This document shows, one piece after another, positions 54,492 through 62,432 of a DNA stretch of 64,000 bases (position 1 is the first letter of the stretch; each line of letters opens with the position of its first letter). Location of the stretch: assembly GCA_963720785.1 (NCBI GenBank), contig CAVRGQ010000004.1:434001-498000 (forward strand), in the 5' to 3' direction. The stretch is from CAVRGQ01 sp963720785 (GTDB lineage: Bacteria; Actinomycetota; Acidimicrobiia; IMCC26256; DASPTH01). The notes under the pieces are model-generated. The model made no database searches, had not been told where the DNA came from, and saw only the letters and a program-made list of their open reading frames with translations. A program made the position numbers and the translations under genes.

Positions 54492-54543
54492 CGTTTTGGC
54501 GTCATCACGCGTCGCCCTGGCGACATCTGGTGACGCCAAAACG
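54492..54543. terminator. Long inverted repeat between convergent genes (copy B of the dispersed element)
   Basis: CGTTTTGGCGTCATCA (54492-54507) faces TGGTGACGCCAAAACG (54528-54543), 16-bp arms with one G-T type mismatch and a 20-base loop that holds a second hairpin (GTCGCC-CT-GGCGAC). The right arm is identical to copy A at 39087-39102. It lies between the glutamate dehydrogenase stop and the convergent oxidoreductase stop. Confidence 0.7.
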
Positions 54544-54548
54544 ATGGG

Positions 54549-56078
54549 TCAGCGGGGACGGAGGGCGGCGCGGGCGGCGTTCGCCCCGCACGCTCCGTGG
54601 ACGCCGCCGCCGGGGTGGGCCGAGGCGGACGCGAGGTAGAGGCCGCGGACCGGGGTGGTGGCACCACCGAGGCCGGGGACGGGCCGCAGCACGAGTTGCT
54701 GGCGCAGGGCCATGGTGCCGCCACCGATCGCGCCCTCCACCAGGTTGGCGTCGAGCGCCTCGAGCGCGGGCGGCGGGAGGAGGTGGCGGGCGGTCACCAC
54801 CGATCGGAACCCCGGGGCGTGGCGCTCGATCTCCGCTTCGATCCGGTCGGCGAACTGCTCGACGGCTGCAGCATCCCACTGCACGCCGCGCGGCACGTGC
54901 GTGTAGGCCCAGGCGGTGCCGGTGCCGGCGGGGGAGCGGGTCGGGTCGGCCACGGCCATCTGCCCGAGCAGGACGAACGGCCGCGTGGGGAGCCGACCGT
55001 CGGCGAGGTCGCGCTGGTACTGCCGCGCGGTGGCGAGGTCGTCGCACAGGTGGACGGTGCCGGCGCGCCCGGCGGCCTCGTGCCGCCACGGGATCGGCCC
55101 CGACAGCGCCCAGTCGACCTTGAACGTGGCGTCGTCGTAGCGGAACCGGCGCAGGCCCCGCGTCACGCGCGGGGGGAGGTGCTCTTCGCCCACGAGGTCG
55201 CGGTACAACGCGGGCGCACCCACGTCGGCGAGCACCCCGCGGGGCGCCTCGACGACCGTGCCGTCGGCCAGCGCGACCGCGACCGCCCTTCCGGTGCGCA
55301 CCACGATGCGCGTCACGGGTGCGTTGCACCGCACGTCGCCACCTCGGGCGCGCAGGCGCGCGACCAGGGCATCGGTGAGCCGGCCCGCCCCGCCCTCGGG
55401 TACGGGGAAGCCGTCGCGCTGCCCGAGCCCGGCGAGGAACCAACCGAGGAACCCGCTCGGCACCTGGTCGAGACGCACGTCGCTGTGTAACGCGTTGCCG
55501 GCGAGCAGGAGCTGGCCCCCGCCGCCCCGGAAGGTGTCGCGCGCCAGCCGTTCCGCCGACGACAGCGCGCGCCGGGCGAACGAGGCGGTGCCGCGCATCC
55601 CCAGCGCCCGTACGAGCGACCACGCGCCGCCCACCGGAGGGAGGGGCGAGGTGAGCACGCCGAGCAGGGGGTCGGCCGCCCGGTCGAACTGCCGGGCCAG
55701 CGTGCGCCAGGCTTCTGCATCGGCCGCGGCGAACTCGCCGAGCGAGGCCGCGGTCTCCTCGACGTCGGGCGAGAGCACCACGCATCCGCCATCCGGCCCA
55801 CCCGTCGGGTGGGCGAGCACGAGCGGGGCGCGGCGCCACTGCAAGCCGTGCTCCTCGAGCCGCAGCGCGCGCAGGACGGGCGACGCGACGGCGAGGGGGT
55901 AGAAGGCGGAGCACAGGTCGTGCACGAAGCCGGGATGGGTGAGCGCCGCACTGCGGACCGCGCCCCCGGGTTCGGGTTGGGCCTCGAGCACGAGCACCCG
56001 CCACCCGGCGTCGGCGAGGAGGTTGGCGCCGACGAGCCCGTTGGGCCCGGCGCCCACCACCACTGCATCGACGTCCAC
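54549..56078 (-). CDS. FAD-dependent oxidoreductase (phytoene desaturase/CrtI-like)
   Basis: A 509-residue NAD(P)/FAD-binding amine-oxidase-type protein. The N-terminal dinucleotide fold is VVVGAGPNGLVGANLLADAG with the family extension EAQPEPGGAVRSAAL, and the C-terminal FAD loop is GLYLASASAHPGGGVHGACG. It resembles the bacterial PYROXD2/CrtI-like group that desaturates or isomerises polyenes and lipids. GTG 56078 gives the normal start VDVDAVVVGAG. The gene has an intact frame and its promoter faces the ABC gene across a repeat-rich region. Confidence 0.87.
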   Translation of the reverse strand: MDVDAVVVGAGPNGLVGANLLADAGWRVLVLEAQPEPGGAVRSAALTHPGFVHDLCSAFYPLAVASPVLRALRLEEHGLQWRRAPLVLAHPTGGPDGGCVVLSPDVEETAASLGEFAAADAEAWRTLARQFDRAADPLLGVLTSPLPPVGGAWSLVRALGMRGTASFARRALSSAERLARDTFRGGGGQLLLAGNALHSDVRLDQVPSGFLGWFLAGLGQRDGFPVPEGGAGRLTDALVARLRARGGDVRCNAPVTRIVVRTGRAVAVALADGTVVEAPRGVLADVGAPALYRDLVGEEHLPPRVTRGLRRFRYDDATFKVDWALSGPIPWRHEAAGRAGTVHLCDDLATARQYQRDLADGRLPTRPFVLLGQMAVADPTRSPAGTGTAWAYTHVPRGVQWDAAAVEQFADRIEAEIERHAPGFRSVVTARHLLPPPALEALDANLVEGAIGGGTMALRQQLVLRPVPGLGGATTPVRGLYLASASAHPGGGVHGACGANAARAALRPR

Positions 56079-56094
56079 CGGCTGACGGTACCGG

Positions 56095-56141
56095 CCGGTG
56101 CTCGCGGCCGGTGCTCGCGCCGGTACTCCGCCGGTACCGGG
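56095..56141. repeat. Four imperfect 11-13-base repeats in a divergent promoter
   Basis: CCGGTGCTCGCGG, CCGGTGCTCGCG, CCGGTACTCCG and CCGGTACCGGG follow each other between the oxidoreductase and ABC genes. The last two make a local palindrome around GGTACC. The block may be a multi-site operator for a regulator controlling both genes, or a short expansion. Confidence 0.5.
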
Positions 56142-56171
56142 CCGCGCTCCGGCACCGGGCAAGATCGTCCG

Positions 56172-56969
56172 GTGCACGAGGAGGACGCGACGAGCGCGGT
56201 GGTGGTCGAGGGTGCGGTGCTCGCCGAGGGCGGCGTGCGCGTGCTCGGGCCGCTCGACCTCGTGGTCGGTACCGACGAACGTTGGGTGGTGCTCGGCCCG
56301 AACGGCTGCGGCAAGACGTCACTGCTGCGGCTGCTCTCGTTCCAGCGCGCCCCGCACGAGGGACGGGTCACCATCCTCGGCAACACTTACGGCCGGGTCG
56401 ACATCCGTGAGTCGCGCCACCGCATCGGGTTCGCCAGCTCGGCCCTGCTCCAGATCCTGCGCCCCGCGCTCACCGCACGGGAGGTCGTGGTCACGGGCAG
56501 CGACGCCGCGCTGGAGCCCTGGTGGAACACCTACACCCCCGAGCAGAACGCCCGGGCCGAGGCGCTCCTCGGGTTCGTGGGCTGCGCCGAGCACGTCGAC
56601 CAACCCGTGGGCACGCTCTCGGAAGGGGAGCGCAAGCGCCTCCTGATCGCCCGCCTGCTCATGGCCGACCCGGAACTGCTCCTCCTCGACGAGCCCTGCG
56701 CCGGTCTCGACCTGGGCGGGCGCGAAGCCCTGGTGGCGCTGCTCGGCGAGCTCGCGCGCGACGGCGACCGGCCGATCGTGATGGTCACGCACCATCTCGA
56801 GGAGATCGCTCCGGGCTTCACTCATGCGCTCCTCCTGCGCGACGGCACGGCGGTCGCGCAGGGCCCGATCGCCCAGACGATCACCTCGGCGACGGTCTCG
56901 GAGACCTTCGGCATCGGGGTTGCCGTCGACTCCGCAGGCGGTCGGTTCGCGGCGCGGGTCACGGGCTGA
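56172..56969 (+). CDS. Orphan ABC-type ATPase
   Basis: A 265-residue ATPase. Walker A is GPNGCGKTS, the signature is LSEGERKR (the Glu variant of LSGGQ), Walker B is LLLLDEPCAGLD and the H-loop is VMVTHH. The closest pattern is the ModF/YlmA-like group of soluble ATPases. No permease or binding protein is near, so it may act in a soluble complex or with a remote membrane partner. GTG 56172 follows the repeat block; no clear ribosome-binding site is seen. Confidence 0.85.
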   Translation: MHEEDATSAVVVEGAVLAEGGVRVLGPLDLVVGTDERWVVLGPNGCGKTSLLRLLSFQRAPHEGRVTILGNTYGRVDIRESRHRIGFASSALLQILRPALTAREVVVTGSDAALEPWWNTYTPEQNARAEALLGFVGCAEHVDQPVGTLSEGERKRLLIARLLMADPELLLLDEPCAGLDLGGREALVALLGELARDGDRPIVMVTHHLEEIAPGFTHALLLRDGTAVAQGPIAQTITSATVSETFGIGVAVDSAGGRFAARVTG

Positions 56970-57432
56970 ATCGAGGGTCCCGCAACCGGCTCGGAGGCCC
57001 AATCGGTCCGCATCGTGGACCGAGATTCCGGCGAGGATCGGCTCGATCGCGGTACCGCGGGGTGCCGTCGCTGTCCATACACGCGTCGGATGTCTCCACC
57101 GCGGGTCGAGGCCGGGAAGCGTCGACCGCGCAAGGGACCGGGGCGATCCCGCCGGAACTCTCGACCCCCGATCGAGGGTCTGGGGCCGGATTCGCGGCCT
57201 GGGTAGAGCACCCCGGTTGGGGACGGGTGTGACAGGAACACGCCGTTTTCGTCGTGTTCAGACCGGTTCAGGGTGTGCCCGATGTCCAGGCCCGGGTACC
57301 CCGCGCCTACGTTGCTCGTGGGGAAAGTTCCACCCGTGTAACCCCGGGCAGCGAGCTCCTTCCCCGGCACATCCCAACCCCCCTTCTCTCGACGCGCGCG
57401 CCGAGAGACGACACGACAGAGAAAAGGAACTC
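56970..57432. other. 463-bp intergenic region before the transglycosylase-like gene
   Basis: No open frame with family similarity is visible. Near 57236-57259 GAACACG and CGTGTTC flank 10 bases, a candidate operator. GACCC/GGGTC pairs near 57164-57181 form a weak hairpin. The last 130 bases (from 57300) hold GCTCG and CGAGC about 40 bases apart around a GGGG/CCCC-rich core, which could fold as a leader structure. I compared it with the c-di-AMP (ydaO) riboswitch common before such genes and did not find its conserved core. Confidence 0.4.
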
Positions 57433-58017
57433 ATGCGCAAGCGATTGATGCTCGTGGTTGCCCCTCTCTGCGTCGTGGCGGTGGCGGCGAGCGTTGCGTT
57501 CGCCTCCCCTTCCGACGCCGAGCACTCCAGGAATGCGAAGTTGGACAACCCCCATGCGGTGCGGCCGGACGCCGCCCTCACCTACCTCGACCCGTCTGTC
57601 CAAGGGGCGCTCGAGATCGCACAGCTCACGGCCGACGTCAACGAGTACGTCCTGACGGTGTCGTTGCAGAACCTCTTCGACAATTTCGCCCTCTGGGACT
57701 ACCTGGCCAGCCTCCCGGCCACTCCCGCCCGCGCCGCCACCTCCGGTGGTTCGTACTCGGGAGGGGGCGACTTCCTCTCCTGCGTGCGCAACCGTGAATC
57801 CGGTGGTGACTACGGCGTCTACAACTCGGGCGGCTCCGGCGCCGCCGGCGCATACCAGTTCATGCCCGGCACCTGGAGCTCCATCGCCGCCTCGGTGGGC
57901 CGTACCGACCTCGTGGGGATGGACCCCGCGCAGGCCGCGCCCGCCGACCAGGACGCCATGGCCGCTGCGCTCTACGCGCAGCAGGGCTCGGCGCCCTGGG
58001 GTGGCTCCTGCGGCTGA
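57433..58017 (+). CDS. Secreted transglycosylase / resuscitation-promoting-factor-like protein
   Basis: A 194-residue exported protein. Signal peptide 1-24 (LMLVVAPLCVVAVAASVAFA). A linker with a helix (VNEYVLTVSLQNLFDNFALW) leads to the C-terminal lysozyme-like domain at about 112-194: FLSCVRNRESGGDYGVYNSG with the catalytic Glu, then GAAGAYQFMPGTWSSIA and APWGGSCG with a Cys pair. It should cleave peptidoglycan glycan strands, as Rpf proteins do in resuscitation and division. GAAAAGGAAC precedes ATG 57433. A GC-rich terminator follows. Confidence 0.85.
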   Translation: MRKRLMLVVAPLCVVAVAASVAFASPSDAEHSRNAKLDNPHAVRPDAALTYLDPSVQGALEIAQLTADVNEYVLTVSLQNLFDNFALWDYLASLPATPARAATSGGSYSGGGDFLSCVRNRESGGDYGVYNSGGSGAAGAYQFMPGTWSSIAASVGRTDLVGMDPAQAAPADQDAMAAALYAQQGSAPWGGSCG

Positions 58018-58062
58018 CCCCCGTCGCACGGCTGCCCCACCAGCAACACCAGCACGTCCTCC

Positions 58063-58101
58063 GGGGCCCGGCTCCTCGCCACACGGCGGGGTCCGGGCCC
58101 C
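58063..58101 (+). terminator. GC-rich hairpin after the transglycosylase-like gene
   Basis: GGGGCCCGG (58063-58071) and CCGGGCCCC (58093-58101) form a perfect 9-bp stem, and the 21-base loop holds an inner stem CCTCGCC/GGCGGGG. No U-tract follows. The position 45 bases after the stop fits transcription termination. Confidence 0.6.
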
Positions 58102-58102
58102 T

Positions 58103-58141
58103 GGGAATTCGGGCTGGGAATTCGGGCTGGGAATTCGGGCT
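58103..58141. repeat. Three perfect tandem copies of GGGAATTCGGGCT
   Basis: The 13-base unit GGGAATTCGGGCT occurs three times without change, each with the palindrome GAATTC at its centre. The array lies between the terminator and the ABC1 kinase start at 58199, so it may be a promoter-linked direct-repeat operator or a young repeat expansion. Confidence 0.75.
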
Positions 58142-58198
58142 GGTCCAATTCTCCCGCCGGAGGGGATGACGGGTCGCCCGTCTAGCGTTGGACGGGCC

Positions 58199-59914
58199 AT
58201 GAACTCCCCCGAGCCCGCTGCTCCCGCGCCTTCTCCTGCGCCCGGGGAGCTCACTGCCGACCACCCGCCCGACGCCGCGCTCGACAGCCGGCTCGAGGCC
58301 GCGCCCGACGGTCCGGACGTCCCCGACCGCTCGCCCGACCTCGAACGTTGGTCGTTCAGCGACCACGGTCCCTGGGTCCTCGATCCCGACCACATCCCGT
58401 GGCAGTGGGAGATCGACCGCGTGCGGCGCGGCACCCGCCGGGAGATCCCCCAGCTCCTCTCGCACCGCCACCTCCCGCCGCTCGGGCGCACCGCCCGCAC
58501 CCTGACCACCATCGGTGGCGCGCTGGTCGGCTGGCTCCTGTTCGAGTGGCGGCGCCCGTCGTCGCGCCGGGGCATCTCCCACCGCCTGCGCAAGGCGTTC
58601 GAGCACCTCGGCTCCAGCTACGTGAAGCTCGGGCAGATCGTCTCCGGCGGCGAGGGCCTCTTCCCCGACGAGCTCGTCGCCGAGTTCAAGCTCCTGCGCG
58701 ACCAGGTGCCGCCTGAGCCGTTCGACGAGGTGCGGGCAGTCATCGAGGTGGAGCTCGGTGGTTCGCTCGAGCAGCTCTTCGCCGGGTTCGACCCCACACC
58801 CATCGCCGCGGCGTCGATCGCCCAGGTGCACGCGGCGCGCCTGCACACTGGCGAGCAGGTCGTGGTGAAGGTGCAGCGGCCGCGCGTCGCGCAGCTCTTC
58901 CGCGACGACATCGCCGCGCTCACCTGGATCGCGCCCTACCTGGTGGGCCGGATCCCCGTTTCCGCGCTGGCCAACCCGCCGGCACTGGTGGAGCTGTTCG
59001 CCGAGACGGTGATCGAGGAGCTCGACTTCCGCCTCGAGGCGCAGAACATGCTCGACATCGCGGAGGTGCTCGCCACCACCAACCAGCGCAGCATCATCGT
59101 GCCCCGGCCGCACCCCACCCTGGTGAGCCGCCGCGTGCTGGTGATGGAGCGCCTCAGCGGCTTCGCCTTCGACGACGTGGAGTCGATGCGCAACGCGGGC
59201 ATCGACACGCACGCCCTGCTGCAGGCCGGGCTGATCGCCTCGCTCGAAGGGGCGATGATCTACGGCGTCTTCCACGGAGACCTGCACGGCGGCAACCTCG
59301 TGGTGCAGCCCGACGGCACCACCGCGCTGTTCGACTTCGGCATGACGGGTCGGCTCACGGAGTTCCAGCGCGTCGCGTTCATGCGCCTGCTGATGTTCGG
59401 CACCACCGGCGACCAGCGCGCGCAGCTCGCCGCGTTGCGCGACCTCGGCGCGTTCCCGCCCGACGTCGACCTCGAACAGCTCGCCATCGACCTGCAGATC
59501 GACGGTCCGGTGAAGGACCCCACGCAGATGTCGGCCGACGACCTCATGCTCGAGATGCGCGACGTCACCAAGAAGCTGCTCGCGCACGGCGCCCGCGTGC
59601 CCAAGGAACTCATGCTGTTCGTGAAGAACACGATGTTCCTCAACAGCGCCACTGCCGTACTCGCGCCGGATCTCGACATGATCCAGCAGATGATGGCGAT
59701 CTACACGTACTTCGCCTCCACCCACGGCGACCGCATCCTGCGCGAGGTCGGCATCGACGCGTCGCAGGCCGCGCCCGACACCGAGGCGATGAAGGCCGCG
59801 TTCCTCGTCGACTCCGAGGCCGACTCGCTCACCTTCCGCGAGTTGCAGGCCCGCCGCGACGAGGTGCGGGAGAAGCTGGCGAAGCGCCGCAAGCGCAAGC
59901 GCCGCGTCGGTTAG
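58199..59914 (+). CDS. ABC1/UbiB-family atypical kinase
   Basis: A 571-residue protein kinase-like ATPase. About 100 disordered residues lead to a hydrophobic segment (TLTTIGGALVGWLLFEW) and then the family motifs: KLGQ in SSYVKLGQIV, the A-rich loop IAAASIAQVH, Lys in VVVKVQRP, the EELDFRLEAQN helix, the catalytic FHGDLHGGN and FDFGMTG. UbiB proteins support isoprenoid-quinone or lipid metabolism at membranes. The last residues are basic (KLAKRRKRKRRVG). The frame is intact and ATG 58199 follows the 13-base repeats. Confidence 0.88.
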   Translation: MNSPEPAAPAPSPAPGELTADHPPDAALDSRLEAAPDGPDVPDRSPDLERWSFSDHGPWVLDPDHIPWQWEIDRVRRGTRREIPQLLSHRHLPPLGRTARTLTTIGGALVGWLLFEWRRPSSRRGISHRLRKAFEHLGSSYVKLGQIVSGGEGLFPDELVAEFKLLRDQVPPEPFDEVRAVIEVELGGSLEQLFAGFDPTPIAAASIAQVHAARLHTGEQVVVKVQRPRVAQLFRDDIAALTWIAPYLVGRIPVSALANPPALVELFAETVIEELDFRLEAQNMLDIAEVLATTNQRSIIVPRPHPTLVSRRVLVMERLSGFAFDDVESMRNAGIDTHALLQAGLIASLEGAMIYGVFHGDLHGGNLVVQPDGTTALFDFGMTGRLTEFQRVAFMRLLMFGTTGDQRAQLAALRDLGAFPPDVDLEQLAIDLQIDGPVKDPTQMSADDLMLEMRDVTKKLLAHGARVPKELMLFVKNTMFLNSATAVLAPDLDMIQQMMAIYTYFASTHGDRILREVGIDASQAAPDTEAMKAAFLVDSEADSLTFRELQARRDEVREKLAKRRKRKRRVG

Positions 59915-59937
59915 GCCGAGTGGGGTAGAACGGCGTC

Positions 59938-60795
59938 ATGCCCGAGCTGCCGCAGATGCAGGCGTTGAGCGAACGACTCGATGCCGCGCTGCGCGGCGCG
60001 GTGCTCGACGGCTACACGCCCCTCGGCTTCACCGCGTTGAAGACGGTGGTGCCCGCGCCCGAATCGCTCATCGGTCACGAGTTGCTGTCGGTGGGTCGGC
60101 GGGCCAAGTACCTCGTGTTCGACTTCGGTGAACCGGGTCGCATCCTGATCCACCTGTCGCAGGCCGGGCGCGTGGACGTGGAGTGGCCACCGAAGAACAA
60201 CAAGGGTGGCAAGGGGGGCGCGGTGCGGCTGCGCTTCCTCGTCGGGGAGGCGAAGGAACCCGTCGCCGTCCTCGTGCGCGAGTGGGGCACCGAACGCAAG
60301 GCCGCGTGGTGGGTGCTCGGGCCCGACGACGACGGCCCGCTCGCCAAGCTCGGCCCCGAACCCGCGAGCGACGAGTTCGCCGAGTTCGTGCTTCACGGCA
60401 CCGACAAGCGCCGCGTGCACACCATCCTGCGCGACCAACGCACCGTCTCCGGGGTCGGGCGCGGCTACGCCGACGACGCGCTGTGGCGCGCCCAGCTGTC
60501 GCCCTACGCGTCGCTCGCGTCGTTGAAGGCCGACCAACGCCAGGGCCTGCTCGACTCCGTGCGTGCGGTGCTCGCCGACGGCCTCGAGCGCGAGCGCACC
60601 CGCAAGGGCGGGCTGTCGGAGCCCAAGCTGGGCGAGCACTTCGAGGTGCACGGTCGCCACGGCACGCCGTGCCCCCGCTGCGGCGACACGATGCGCCGGG
60701 TGAGCTACGAGAGCTACGAGGTCACGTACTGCCCCGCCTGCCAGACCGACGGCAAGGTCCTCGCCGACCGCCGTATGTCCCGCCTGCTCAAGTAG
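59938..60795 (+). CDS. Formamidopyrimidine-DNA glycosylase family protein (Fpg/Nei)
   Basis: A 285-residue DNA-repair enzyme. The N-terminal catalytic Pro2 and Glu3 (MPELPQ) and Lys57 (RRAKYLVF) are present. The H2TH region is GVGRGYADDALWRAQLSPYA, and a C-terminal zinc finger is CPRC ... CPAC. The usual PELPE is PELPQ here; Gln6 is outside the catalytic pair. It excises oxidised bases and nicks the backbone. Several actinobacteria carry more than one paralogue, so whether this is the main MutM cannot be said. Confidence 0.88.
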   Translation: MPELPQMQALSERLDAALRGAVLDGYTPLGFTALKTVVPAPESLIGHELLSVGRRAKYLVFDFGEPGRILIHLSQAGRVDVEWPPKNNKGGKGGAVRLRFLVGEAKEPVAVLVREWGTERKAAWWVLGPDDDGPLAKLGPEPASDEFAEFVLHGTDKRRVHTILRDQRTVSGVGRGYADDALWRAQLSPYASLASLKADQRQGLLDSVRAVLADGLERERTRKGGLSEPKLGEHFEVHGRHGTPCPRCGDTMRRVSYESYEVTYCPACQTDGKVLADRRMSRLLK

Positions 60796-60820
60796 CCCCG
60801 TCCCTCCCCGAGCATGTGTC

Positions 60821-60848
60821 AGTTGTGCCGGTCAGGACCGGATGAACT
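60821..60848. terminator. Hairpin between convergent genes
   Basis: CCGGTC-AG-GACCGG (60828-60841) is a perfect 6-bp stem, extended by AGTT (60821-60824) and AACT (60845-60848). It lies between the stops of the glycosylase and the convergent DUF427 gene and probably ends both transcripts. Confidence 0.5.
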
Positions 60849-60873
60849 GTCAGGTGCGCTGACGAGGTTCCGG

Positions 60874-61380
60874 TCACCAACCGCGGGTGCCGGCCTCGCC
60901 CTTGAACGGGCCGACCACCGTCGAGGTGATCCAACCGCCGTAGAACCCGCCGGGCTGCGGGATCACGAGCTCGTCGTCGACGAAGCACGCGTCCATCGGC
61001 GCGGCGTAGAACGCCACGTGACCGGTGATCGGCGCAAACGCGGGCGACGGCGTGTCGTAGGCCCAGGCGACGCGCTCGGCCACCGCGTCGCCGCCGACCA
61101 CGTCGTAGTAGTGCGCCCGCCCCTTCCACTCGCAGTACGACGATCCCGCTGCGGGCACCAACGCGCCGGGCAGCACGTCGTCGAGCGGGAAGTAGTAGTT
61201 CGGCGGGTGACTGGTCTCCAACACCCGGTGACCACGTGTCGTGTCGGCGATCGTCACCCCGCCCAGCACCACGCGCAGGCGTGCGGTGACCGGTTCGAGC
61301 CGCGGCGGCCGGGGATAGTCCCAACAGGACTCCTGCCCCGGGCCGACCGGATCACGCGGCGGACGCGTCGAGAAGCGCAT
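60874..61380 (-). CDS. DUF427 protein
   Basis: A 168-residue protein. The DUF427 core is RLRVVLGGVTIADTTRGHRV, then SHPPNYYFPLDDV, CEWKGRAHYYDVV and RVAWAYDTPSPAFAPITGHV. The family is widespread in actinobacteria with no established reaction. ATG 61380 gives MRFSTRPPRD; the further ATG at 61440 lies in the convergent lipoprotein gene region and is less likely. It is in the same direction as the lipoprotein gene upstream, 17 bases apart. Confidence 0.83.
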   Translation of the reverse strand: MRFSTRPPRDPVGPGQESCWDYPRPPRLEPVTARLRVVLGGVTIADTTRGHRVLETSHPPNYYFPLDDVLPGALVPAAGSSYCEWKGRAHYYDVVGGDAVAERVAWAYDTPSPAFAPITGHVAFYAAPMDACFVDDELVIPQPGGFYGGWITSTVVGPFKGEAGTRGW

Positions 61381-61396
61381 GGCCCCTGCAACGTGC

Positions 61397-62359
61397 TCAG
61401 TGGTGGATGGATTCCCCGGTGTCGACGACTTCGAACGCACTGCCGGGGACGGACTTCAACTGGTTGAGGTCGGCATCGTCGAACCGCGAGTCGGCGGCGC
61501 CGCTGATGAACCAGTTGCTGCCGTTGTCGGCGACGATCATCCCGTACTTCTTCAGCGCGGTGAGCACGATCAACGACTGCCCGTGGTACGGCGTGAGGTC
61601 GAAGTTCGCCTTCAACCGCAGCCGCAGTCCCATCGGCGGCACGTTCGCGTTCGGGTTCGACGACGCGAAGTGCGTCGCGGGGTGGAGGTACGCGCGTTGC
61701 GTCTGCGACAGGGTGAAGCGCAGCGCGTGGTCGATGTGGCCGGCAGCGATCTCGTCGTAGCGCACGAGGCCGGGGAAGATCGGGAGGCCCGCGGCGTCGG
61801 CCGAGGTCCATCCTTCCGGGCGCAGTGCGTTCGAGGTGAGGTCGAACACCGCGCCGGAGTCGGCGTCCCAGTGGTCGCCGCGCGGCACCGCGACGAACAT
61901 CTCGTAGAGCTTGCAGTGGTCGCGGTCGATCGCGAGCACGTGCTGGTCGCCGCCGCTGCCGCCGCCCTCGATCGGCGCGCCCAGCGGGATCGGGTACGGA
62001 CCGGGGTCGCTCTCGTCGCCGTACGCGGTGAAGTTGACCGCCACGCCCGTCTGCGTGCCCGGCACCGTGATGTAGGGGATGCCGTACGCGCCGCCCCCGC
62101 CGAAGTCGGCGTGGAGGAACTGGTTGCCGCCGCTCGCCGCGATCGAGCCGAGGTAGTTCGCGGAGTTCGCGTCGGCCGGCATCGTCGACACGTTGGTGTT
62201 CCACGCGTTGTTCGCCGGGAACACCGTGCAGCTGCCGAGGGAACCGTTCTGGTCACCGGTGCCCGTGGCGCCGGGCGGGGGCGGTGGGAGGCACGCGGCG
62301 AGGAGCGCCGCCGCGGTCAGCACCAGGGCGAGGGTGAACAGGGGTCGTCGGGAGCGCAC
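61397..62359 (-). CDS. Secreted lipoprotein of unknown function
   Basis: A 320-residue lipoprotein. The signal peptide FTLALVLTAAALLAAC ends in a lipobox (LAAC), followed by a Pro/Gly linker. The mature part has PANNAWNTNVSTMPADANS, DQHVLAIDRDHCKLYEMFVA and HALRFTLSQTQRAYLHPATH. The family is not recognised, though its overall plan resembles secreted binding or hydrolase-like beta proteins. GTG 62359 gives a normal lipoprotein signal; longer starts would place basic residues in the promoter of Lgt. It is divergent from Lgt, the enzyme that would lipidate it. Confidence 0.75.
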   Translation of the reverse strand: MRSRRPLFTLALVLTAAALLAACLPPPPPGATGTGDQNGSLGSCTVFPANNAWNTNVSTMPADANSANYLGSIAASGGNQFLHADFGGGGAYGIPYITVPGTQTGVAVNFTAYGDESDPGPYPIPLGAPIEGGGSGGDQHVLAIDRDHCKLYEMFVAVPRGDHWDADSGAVFDLTSNALRPEGWTSADAAGLPIFPGLVRYDEIAAGHIDHALRFTLSQTQRAYLHPATHFASSNPNANVPPMGLRLRLKANFDLTPYHGQSLIVLTALKKYGMIVADNGSNWFISGAADSRFDDADLNQLKSVPGSAFEVVDTGESIHH

Positions 62360-62432
62360 CTCTCCGTATCGGCAGAAGCGGCCGCGCGACTTGAAGGACC
62401 CACCCCACCGGGCCCACGTAGCATGGCCGCCG

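Noticed and set aside
56970..57432. c-di-AMP (ydaO) riboswitch before the transglycosylase-like gene
   Set aside because: The conserved GGGGUGAAUC-type end and the preceding core are not present, although some stems could form.
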